In this document: positions 1 through 5,300 of the stretch, piece after piece
Layout of the letters: each line of letters starts with the position of its first letter
Numbering within the stretch: the first letter of the stretch is position 1
Assembly: GCA_946540075.1 (NCBI GenBank)
Contig: CAMNHZ010000054.1
Location: 1 to 5,300, forward strand
Direction of reading: 5' to 3'
From: an uncultured Bacillota bacterium
GTDB taxonomy: Bacteria > Bacillota_I > Bacilli_A > RF39 > UBA660
DNA length: 5,300 nt
Notes under the pieces: model-generated
What the model saw: only the letters and a program-made list of their open reading frames with translations
What the model was told of the DNA's origin: nothing
The model's database searches: none
Made by a program: the position numbers and the translations under genes

Positions 1-573
1 ACAGAACAAATATTACGAGATAATAATATCAATCATATTCAGTTGATTCATAATCTTGGAATAGGTGGGGCAGTACAAACTGGTTATAAATATGCTTATG
101 AAAATAATTATGATATAGCAATTCAATATGATGGTGATGGACAACATGACGTAAATTACGTAAAAGATGTAATTAAGCCAATTGAAGATGGTAAAGCTGA
201 CTTCGTAATAGGTAGTAGATTTGTAAAACAATTAAGTAAATTTAGAACATCAAAAGCTAGAAGATTGGGAATAAGAGTTATATCATTCTTTATCAAATTA
301 GTTACAGGTATAAAAATTTATGATACTACAAGTGGATTTAGAGCTGCTAATAAAGAAATAATTGCTGATTTTGCAGCAAGTTATCCTCTTGAATATCCTG
401 AACCAATAACTACGGTAGAACTTGCTAAAAAAGGATATAGAATAGAAGAAGTTGCAGTTAATATGAAAGAAAGAACTGGTGGTAAATCATCAATTCATAC
501 ATGGAAAAGTGTATATTATATGGTTAATGTTATATTATCAATTTTAATTGCAGGAACAAGGAGGTATAAATAA
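1..573 (+). CDS. DPM1-like family 2 glycosyltransferase, 5' partial
   Basis: The frame is open from base 1 and ends at TAA 571-573, giving 190 residues that lack the true N-terminus. The protein resembles the dolichol-phosphate-mannose-synthase-like branch of GT2, which transfers a sugar from a nucleotide or polyprenyl donor at the cytoplasmic membrane face. Visible hallmarks are the NLGIGGAVQTGYKYA segment (about residues 18-32 of the visible part), the metal/donor-binding DGDGQHD (about 43-49), an IGSRF strand and a TSGFRA segment. The C-terminus has KERTGGKSS followed by a hydrophobic stretch ending in basic residues, which could sit on the membrane. The missing part should hold the first beta strand and the N-terminal DDGS-type motif, roughly 40-50 residues. 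A TTG at 43 could be taken as a start, but conserved-looking sequence runs upstream of it and no ribosome site precedes it. Donor and acceptor sugars cannot be read. The next gene begins on the last base of the stop codon, so the two are probably translationally coupled. Confidence 0.93.
   Translation, partial: TEQILRDNNINHIQLIHNLGIGGAVQTGYKYAYENNYDIAIQYDGDGQHDVNYVKDVIKPIEDGKADFVIGSRFVKQLSKFRTSKARRLGIRVISFFIKLVTGIKIYDTTSGFRAANKEIIADFAASYPLEYPEPITTVELAKKGYRIEEVAVNMKERTGGKSSIHTWKSVYYMVNVILSILIAGTRRYK
558..565 (+). promoter_or_regulatory. Strong ribosome binding site for the DUF2304 gene
   Basis: AAGGAGGT lies inside the last codons of the upstream glycosyltransferase gene, 7 bases before the ATG at 573. 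It is a near-perfect match to the anti-Shine-Dalgarno sequence. It fixes the start of the small membrane protein and, with the TAATG stop/start overlap, suggests that the two products are made in step. Confidence 0.85.
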
Positions 574-923
574 TGCCTATTAAATTAAGACTCGGAATAA
601 TAGTAGCAGCAATAATACTATTATTAATTATTTTAGTAATTTTAAGAAAAGGTAGAATGCCAGTTAAATATTCATTAATATGGATTCTATCTAGTTTAAT
701 TATATTCTTGTTAGGACTAGTTCCAGAATTATTTGGCTTGATATCTCATTTGATTGGTTTTATAACTATATCTAATATGATAACTGGAGTATTTATATTT
801 GTTCTTTTGATGATTTGTATATTACTTACAGTTATGATTTCAGGTCAAAAGAAAAAAGCAACACTTTTAATTCAAGAAATGTCAATGCTAAAAGAAAGAA
901 TAAATAAATTAGAAAATAAATAA
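573..923 (+). CDS. DUF2304 family small membrane protein
   Basis: This 116-residue protein matches the DUF2304 pattern in length, position and sequence. It has a hydrophobic N-terminal helix (about 8-24) and a short basic loop (RKGRMP). The KYSLIWILSSL segment leads into a second helix (about 33-50), and a third hydrophobic helix spans about 70-89. The C-terminal tail (about 93-116) is charged, with leucines and methionines spaced like a short coiled coil. No catalytic motif is visible. In known genomes DUF2304 genes commonly sit directly after a DPM1-like GT2, as here. A role as membrane partner or anchor for that transferase is reasonable but remains inference, since the family has no established function. 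The ATG at 573 overlaps the previous TAA by one base and has an excellent ribosome site. The tail would lie in the cytoplasm if the three-helix topology places the N-terminus outside. Confidence 0.88.
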   Translation: MPIKLRLGIIVAAIILLLIILVILRKGRMPVKYSLIWILSSLIIFLLGLVPELFGLISHLIGFITISNMITGVFIFVLLMICILLTVMISGQKKKATLLIQEMSMLKERINKLENK

Positions 924-927
924 TTTT

Positions 928-934
928 GGGAGGT
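928..934 (+). promoter_or_regulatory. Ribosome binding site that sets the start of the 941 gene
   Basis: GGGAGGT ends 6 bases before the ATG at 941. An in-frame TTG at 926 would extend the protein by five residues (MGGLI), but that extension is simply the translated ribosome site. The ATG at 941 also puts the first beta strand of the GT2 fold at residues 4-9, where the family expects it. The correct start is therefore 941. Confidence 0.85.
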
Positions 935-940
935 TTAATA

Positions 941-1960
941 ATGAACAAAATAAGTATTATTGTTCCTATTTATAATACAAAAGAAAAATATTTAGATGCA
1001 TGTATGAATAGTTTGTTAGATCAAACTTATGATAATTATGAAATTCTATTAATCGATGATGGATCTTCAGATTGGTGTAAAAAAATATATAAAAAGTATC
1101 TTTCAAATAAAAAGATTAAATTGATTGAACAAGAAAATGGTGGCGTATCTGTTGCTAGAAATAATGGTATAAAAAAAGCAACTGGAACTTGGGTAATGTT
1201 TGTAGATAGTGATGATATTCTAGAACATGATGCTTTAGAAAAGTTTTCAAAAAGGATTGATGAAAATCCAGATGCAGATGTTGTTATTGCTAAAACTAAC
1301 ACTATTAGAAATGGTAAAACAACTCCTTTTAATGGGCATTATACGAGTGATAGGGTAATTGTTACTAAGGATGATAAAGAAGAAGTGTTATATGCAACAA
1401 TTACTAATAAAGGGAAATATAGTTTTATTCAAACGCCATGGGCTAAAGTATATAATAGAAAATTCTTGATAGATAATAATTTATTTTTCAATAAGAATGT
1501 TAAATTATATGAAGATAGTTTATATTTGTATGAAGTATATTCAAAAGCAAATAAGATTATTTATATGAATGAAATTGTTTATAATTACGTTATAAATATG
1601 GATAGTGTATGTAATTCTGTCAATCCTAATATAGTAAAAAATACTACAGATTGTATAACTGAATTTAAAAAATTATTTGAAAGAGATGATATATTATATT
1701 TAGAAGATGAATTTAATTATTTTGGTTTCTGGTGTATATGCAAAATGTTAGTTTATTATTTTTGTAATAAGAATAATAAAAAAAGTTTTTGGACATTAAG
1801 AAAAGAATATTTCAAAGTTGTAAGTTCATCACCATATAAAGAATTTATAAAGAATGTAAAGTATAAAGATTTATCATTATATATGAAAGTATTTTATATT
1901 TTAACAAAACTAAGATTATATGGATTAATAAAATTAATATTTATTATTACTAAGAAGTAA
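941..1960 (+). CDS. Family 2 glycosyltransferase (EpsH/CpsI-like)
   Basis: This 339-residue inverting GT-A transferase is predicted to add one sugar from a nucleotide-sugar to the growing lipid-linked oligosaccharide on the cytoplasmic side. The order of motifs is classic: ISIIVPIYN (residues 4-12), SLLDQTY (24-30), the nucleotide-binding LLIDDGSSD (36-44), NGGVSVARNNGI (66-77), and the metal-binding DSDD (89-92). Further on, W167 with KVYNRK (about 169-174) and the E191-D192 pair match the usual acceptor-side region of this group. The last 25 or so residues (315-339) are basic and hydrophobic with no clear full membrane span, consistent with peripheral membrane attachment. The length is normal and nothing looks broken. 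The gene starts 17 bases after the DUF2304 gene and is followed 9 bases later by the flippase, so it is part of the same transcript. The sugar specificity cannot be inferred. Confidence 0.93.
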   Translation: MNKISIIVPIYNTKEKYLDACMNSLLDQTYDNYEILLIDDGSSDWCKKIYKKYLSNKKIKLIEQENGGVSVARNNGIKKATGTWVMFVDSDDILEHDALEKFSKRIDENPDADVVIAKTNTIRNGKTTPFNGHYTSDRVIVTKDDKEEVLYATITNKGKYSFIQTPWAKVYNRKFLIDNNLFFNKNVKLYEDSLYLYEVYSKANKIIYMNEIVYNYVINMDSVCNSVNPNIVKNTTDCITEFKKLFERDDILYLEDEFNYFGFWCICKMLVYYFCNKNNKKSFWTLRKEYFKVVSSSPYKEFIKNVKYKDLSLYMKVFYILTKLRLYGLIKLIFIITKK

Positions 1961-1969
1961 AGGTGATAT

Positions 1970-3508
1970 ATGAAAACAAAAAGAACAGAAAAATCAATTT
2001 TAAATGTTGAATCTAATTTCTTTATTTATATATTTAGATCTTTAATGTTATTTGTTGTAAGAACAATATTTATTAAAGTACTAGGTAAAGAGATGTTAGG
2101 GTTAGATGGGTTATATACTAATATATTACAAGTTTTATCAATTACAGAATTAGGAATTAGTAATGCGATAAACTTTAGTTTATATAAACCATTAGCAGAT
2201 AAAGATTATAAAAAAGTTAGTGTATTAATGAGTTTTTACCGAAGGGTATATCAAGTAATAGGTATTATTATTGTTGTTATGGGTCTGTTAATAATGTTAT
2301 TTTTAAATAAGATTATTACTACTGTTCCTAGTGGAGTAAATATATATTTAATATATTTGATATATTTATTTGATACAGTTAATTTGTATTTTATATCTTA
2401 CAAAGAAACACTTATTGTAGCTGATCAAAATAATTATCAATTATTAAAATATAATTTTTTCTTTTATTTATTAATGTATATACTTCAAATAGCAAGTTTA
2501 GTTATTTATAGAAGTTTTGTATTATATTTGGTTACTAAAATAGTTGTTTTACTTGTTCAAAGAATATGTATTAATAGATTTATTACTAAGAAATATAATA
2601 AAATAAACTTTAGTATAGACGAAAAAATATCTGATAAAGATTTAAAAGTTATTAAAACAAATGTTAAAGGATTAATATTTCATAAGATTGGTAATTATGT
2701 AATAAATGGTACTGATAATATAGTAATATCAGCATTTTTAAACTTAACATTAGTTGGTATATATGCAAATTATTTATCTTTATTTGGTATGTTTAATACA
2801 GTTTTAAGTAGTTCATATAGAGCTATAACTGCATCTTTTGGTAATCTAATTGCGATGGAAGATAAAAAGATGCAAGAAGAAGTATTTGAAAAAATAAACT
2901 TTGCAGGACATATACTTTATAGTTTTGTTAGTATTGCATTTTTAGTACTTATAAATAAGTTTATAACATTATGGTTAGGTAAAGATTATTTATTAGCAAC
3001 ATTAGTTGTAATTGTTATTTGTATGAATTTCTATATTGATGGAATGCGTCAATGTCTTGATTCCATAAAAGATGCATCTGGTGTATATGATCAAGATAAA
3101 TATATTCCATTAATTCAGTCAATTGTTAATATCGCAGTTTCAATTGTACTTGTTCAATATATAGGAATATTAGGTGTAGTAATAGGGACACTTGTGAGTC
3201 ATTTACTATTACCAATATGGCATAGACCATATATAGTATATAAACATGTATTTAAATCTTCACCAAAAAATTATTATATAAACTATCTAAAAAATATTTT
3301 TGTTATTAGTGTTACATCATTTATTATAATTAGTATATTTGGATTAATTAAAATGAAATTAACACTAGTATCATTTGTATTATATTGTATTTTATATAGT
3401 TTATTATATTTAATAGTAATATCTATTATATATAGTAGAAATAAGAATTATCAATTCTATATAAAACTAATTTATGATAGATTTAGAAGTAAAATAAAAG
3501 GAGTTTAA
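1970..3508 (+). CDS. Wzx-like oligosaccharide flippase
   Basis: This 512-residue, strongly hydrophobic protein has about 12-14 predicted membrane helices. Clear ones lie near residues 17-38, 93-113, 122-143, 160-180, 183-200, 311-329, 341-355, 400-418, 441-460 and 466-488. It resembles the polysaccharide biosynthesis branch of the MOP (MATE-like) exporter superfamily, which moves undecaprenyl-linked oligosaccharides across the cytoplasmic membrane. Recognisable segments include GLDGLYTNILQVLSITELG (44-62), TDNIVISAFL (248-257), VGIYANYLSL (262-271) and the following SSSYRAITASFGN stretch. These are typical of flippases annotated as sugar translocases in Firmicutes. The short cytoplasmic loop around 206-230 is charged. 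The ATG at 1970 follows AAAGGTGAT. The stop lies 2 bases before the next glycosyltransferase gene, whose ribosome site is inside this gene's 3' end. Flippases are weakly conserved in sequence, so the substrate cannot be read. A polymerase is less likely, given the length, helix layout and motifs. Confidence 0.9.
   Translation: MKTKRTEKSILNVESNFFIYIFRSLMLFVVRTIFIKVLGKEMLGLDGLYTNILQVLSITELGISNAINFSLYKPLADKDYKKVSVLMSFYRRVYQVIGIIIVVMGLLIMLFLNKIITTVPSGVNIYLIYLIYLFDTVNLYFISYKETLIVADQNNYQLLKYNFFFYLLMYILQIASLVIYRSFVLYLVTKIVVLLVQRICINRFITKKYNKINFSIDEKISDKDLKVIKTNVKGLIFHKIGNYVINGTDNIVISAFLNLTLVGIYANYLSLFGMFNTVLSSSYRAITASFGNLIAMEDKKMQEEVFEKINFAGHILYSFVSIAFLVLINKFITLWLGKDYLLATLVVIVICMNFYIDGMRQCLDSIKDASGVYDQDKYIPLIQSIVNIAVSIVLVQYIGILGVVIGTLVSHLLLPIWHRPYIVYKHVFKSSPKNYYINYLKNIFVISVTSFIIISIFGLIKMKLTLVSFVLYCILYSLLYLIVISIIYSRNKNYQFYIKLIYDRFRSKIKGV
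2342..2368 (+). repeat. Three tandem 9-base repeats inside the flippase gene
   Basis: Three adjacent 9-base units read ATATATTTA, ATATATTTG and ATATATTTA, with a single mismatch in the middle copy. They are in phase with the reading frame and encode Ile-Tyr-Leu three times (residues 125-133), within a predicted membrane helix. Because the unit is a multiple of three, gain or loss of a copy would not break the frame. The sequence is simple and AT-rich, so chance or ordinary slippage explains it well. Confidence 0.7.
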
Positions 3509-3510
3509 TT

Positions 3511-4626
3511 ATGAAAACTATTGCAATGTTTGCTGCTTATTATTATCCTCATTTAGGGGGAATTGAAAGATATATCCATAACTTAATGGGGCAATTTGTA
3601 AAAAAAGGATATAGAGTAATACTTGTTACGTCAAATTATAATGATGATTTAGAGTATGAAGAAAAAGATGGATTAATTATATATAGATTACCAGTATTTA
3701 ATATGTTTAAAAATAGATATCCAATTTTTAAGTATAATAAGAAGTATCATAAGATTATGAAAAAGTTAGATAATTATGATATTGATAGAATTATTATTAA
3801 TACTAGGTTTCATTTAACTTCTCATATAGGTGCGAGATATGGAAAGAAACATAATATACCAGTATACTTAATTGATCATAGTTCTGACTATATATCAGTT
3901 AATAGTAAATTCTGGGATTTCTTTGCGAATAGATATGAAAACTTTTTGACTAATAGATTAAAAAAGAATGTTACTGGTTTTTATGGTGTATCACAAGCTT
4001 GTTGTGATTGGTTAAAAAGATTAAATGTAGAACCATCAGGTGTATGGTATAATTCAATTGATTCAAATAAGAAGATGCCTAAGAGAGTTAAACATAAAGG
4101 AATTAATTTTTTATATGCTGGTCGTATATTAGAAGAAAAAGGAGTAGGTAATATACTGATTAGTTTTAATAATTTGTTGAACAAGTATGATAATATTAAT
4201 TTATATATTGCAGGAAGTGGCGAAAAATTAGAGGAATATAAGAATCAATATAAACATAAGAATATTAATTTTTTAGGTCAACTTGATTTTGAAACTCTAT
4301 TAAAATATTATGCGAAAACTGATGTGTTTTTATATCCATCAATGTATCCTGAAGGATTACCTACATCAATATTAGAAGCAGGTCTTATGGGATGTTCGGT
4401 AATTGGAACTCTTCGTGGAGGAAGTAAGGAAGTTTTAAATAGTGAAAATAGTATTATAGTTGAAGAAAATCAAAAAAGTTTAGAGAAAGCTATGAAGAAA
4501 ATGATTGATGATGAAAAATTTAGAGTAATGAGTGCGAAGAATATGAATGAATTCGTTATGAATAATTTTTCATGGGAAGTAACTGCTCAAAAAGTATTAA
4601 AGGATATGGGAATAGAAAATGAGTAA
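3511..4626 (+). CDS. Family 4 glycosyltransferase (GT-B fold)
   Basis: This 371-residue retaining transferase has the two-domain GT-B layout. The N-terminal acceptor-side domain begins with AAYYYPHLGGIERYIHNL (8-25), the usual glycine-rich loop, followed by a KKGYRVILVTSN strand (31-42). The C-terminal donor-binding domain starts near residue 198 with NFLYAGRILEEKG (199-211, with R205 and K210 in the expected donor-phosphate positions). It continues with LYIAGSGE (231-238), NFLGQL (253-258) and the EX7E signature PEGLPTSILEAG, whose glutamates are E281 and E289. Length and motif spacing are normal, so the enzyme looks intact. It should use a nucleotide-sugar to extend the lipid-linked oligosaccharide in the cytoplasm, but the sugar is unknown. 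The ATG at 3511 follows AAAAGGAG at 3496-3503, and the gene starts 2 bases after the flippase stop. Its last 8 bases overlap the start of the next gene, which suggests coupled translation. Confidence 0.95.
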   Translation: MKTIAMFAAYYYPHLGGIERYIHNLMGQFVKKGYRVILVTSNYNDDLEYEEKDGLIIYRLPVFNMFKNRYPIFKYNKKYHKIMKKLDNYDIDRIIINTRFHLTSHIGARYGKKHNIPVYLIDHSSDYISVNSKFWDFFANRYENFLTNRLKKNVTGFYGVSQACCDWLKRLNVEPSGVWYNSIDSNKKMPKRVKHKGINFLYAGRILEEKGVGNILISFNNLLNKYDNINLYIAGSGEKLEEYKNQYKHKNINFLGQLDFETLLKYYAKTDVFLYPSMYPEGLPTSILEAGLMGCSVIGTLRGGSKEVLNSENSIIVEENQKSLEKAMKKMIDDEKFRVMSAKNMNEFVMNNFSWEVTAQKVLKDMGIENE

Positions 4627-5300
4627 AGTTTCAGTTGTGATGGCAATTTATAATCCTAATATAGACTATTTAAAGAAACAACTAGAATCTATTGAAGGAC
4701 AAACATACAGAGATTTAGAATTAATAGTTTATGATGATTGTCCTGAACATAGAACTGATATAAAAATATTTGATGGTATACTAAAAATACAAAATATAAA
4801 TTCTTGAATTATGAAGATAAAAATTTAGGATATATAAAAGTATTTGAAAAATTAGTATCCAATGTGAAAGACAGTAAATATATAGCATTTTGTGATCAAG
4901 ATGATATATGGGAATCTAATAAGATAGAAAAGATGGTAGAAGCATTAGAGTGTAGTAATTCTAATTTAGCGATATGTGATCGAATGATAATTGATGAAAA
5001 TGATAATATTGTCAAGCATTATGATGATGGTAATAGAACTGATATTATTGGAAAATGGAGAGAAGCTAAAGATATATATATGTTAGCACCATTTCAAACA
5101 ATAGGACCAGGAATGAGTATAGTTTGTAATGCAGAGTTTGCTAAAAAGGTATTACCATATGATCCAGTTGCATTTGATAAATGGTTGATTTGTTGTGCAG
5201 CACTTGAAAATAAGATTATTAAAGTAACTGATGAGTTAGTAAGATATAGAAGACACTCTAATAATGTTAGTGGAGTATTAAATGGAATTAATTCAAAAGA
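4619..5300 (+). pseudogene. Family 2 glycosyltransferase (CDQDDIW type), frameshifted and 3' partial
   Basis: Read from ATG 4619, the product begins like an intact GT2: VSVVMAIYNPN (residues 4-14), QLESIEGQTY (21-30) and LELIVYDDCPE (33-43). That frame stops at TGA 4805-4807 after 62 residues, too short for any transferase. The frame one base back is open from 4774 to the window end (about 175 codons) and carries the rest of the same fold. It shows NYEDKNLGYIKVFEKL from 4807, the metal-binding CDQDDIW at 4891-4911, MIIDEN, FDKWL at 5173-5187 and RYRRHSNNVSGVLNGI near the end. Joining the frames around 4783-4787 gives normal family spacing between the KIF and KNLG elements. The simplest reading is loss of one base in an A run, making this a recent pseudogene or a sequencing/assembly error. 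The gene runs past the right edge. Its start overlaps the GT4 gene by 8 bases, with GGGA at 4608-4611 as a modest ribosome site. Confidence 0.88.
4774..4807 (+). other. Frameshift zone in the second family 2 glycosyltransferase
   Basis: The frame change must lie after 4773, where the downstream frame has a TGA at 4771-4773, and before the TGA at 4805-4807 that closes the upstream frame. Within it are an A5 run (4783-4787) and an A4 run (4791-4794). Adding one A to the A5 run would give an uninterrupted protein reading ILKNTKYKFLNYEDKNLG across the join. No classic X XXY YYZ slippery heptamer is in phase. An A AAA A tract does allow a single-tRNA slip, but no stimulatory stem-loop is obvious. 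Confidence 0.8.

Noticed and set aside
43..45. TTG as the start codon of the first glycosyltransferase
   Set aside because: The same frame is open to base 1 and looks protein-like upstream. There is no ribosome site, and the fold needs an N-terminal strand and DDGS-type motif that must lie before the window.
13..231. Minus-strand open frame of 72 codons
   Set aside because: It lies opposite the well-supported GT2 frame, has AT-rich low-complexity content and no ribosome site, and resembles no protein family.
926..928. TTG start extending the second glycosyltransferase by five residues
   Set aside because: The extension overlaps the GGGAGGT ribosome site that serves the ATG at 941.
1036..1302. 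Minus-strand open frame of 88 codons
   Set aside because: It is antisense to the core motifs of the GT2 gene at 941 and is a codon-bias shadow with no recognisable domain.
1625..1637. A 13-base match between this stretch and 4651-4663
   Set aside because: Both encode Asn-Pro-Asn-Ile with common AT-rich codons, in unrelated parts of their proteins. Chance is sufficient.
3981..4184. Minus-strand open frame of 67 codons
   Set aside because: It is antisense to the GT4 gene across its domain linker, with no ribosome site or family features.
4805..4807. TGA read as tryptophan (alternative genetic code) to rescue the broken gene
   Set aside because: Reading through the TGA meets TAG within about ten codons and does not enter the frame with the CDQDDIW motif. 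TGG serves as Trp elsewhere.
4804..5300. An independent downstream gene starting at TTG 4804
   Set aside because: No ribosome site precedes it, and it would lack the N-terminal half of the fold that the upstream frame supplies exactly.

Overview
The window is one strand-consistent block of a cell-surface polysaccharide (capsule, exopolysaccharide or teichoic-acid-like glycan) biosynthesis locus. The DNA is very AT-rich. Arg is mostly AGA and every complete gene ends in TAA. Several starts follow strong AGGAGG-type Shine-Dalgarno sites. This points to a low-GC Firmicute (Bacillota), for example a gut Clostridia or Erysipelotrichia/Bacilli-type lineage. The species cannot be named from the sequence. 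TGG codes Trp throughout and no TGA interrupts the intact genes, so the standard bacterial code fits.

Layout, all on the + strand: (1) 1-573, the C-terminal 190 residues of a DPM1-like family 2 glycosyltransferase (GT2), cut by the window edge; (2) 573-923, a small DUF2304-type membrane protein whose start overlaps the previous stop (TAATG); (3) 941-1960, a GT2 transferase of the EpsH/CpsI-like type; (4) 1970-3508, a multi-span Wzx-like oligosaccharide flippase; (5) 3511-4626, a GT-B fold family 4 glycosyltransferase (GT4); (6) 4619-5300, a second GT2 of the CDQDDIW type, broken by a -1 frame change near 4774-4804 and cut by the right edge. Gaps between genes are at most 17 bases and two junctions overlap. 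I see no terminator or internal promoter, so the set reads as part of one operon.

Together the genes suit the Wzx/Wzy-type route. Cytoplasmic transferases add sugars one by one to a lipid-linked oligosaccharide, and the flippase moves it across the membrane. The initiating phosphoglycosyl transferase and the polymerase are not in the window and would be expected outside it. The DPM1-like GT2 plus DUF2304 pair is a recurrent module in such loci, but the role of DUF2304 is unknown.

The least ordinary observation is gene 6. A conventional annotation would call a 62-residue protein at 4619-4807 and could leave 4808-5300 blank. In fact the blank part encodes the rest of the same enzyme in another frame, including its DXD-type motif. 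I found no evidence of a novel defence, mobile or RNA system.
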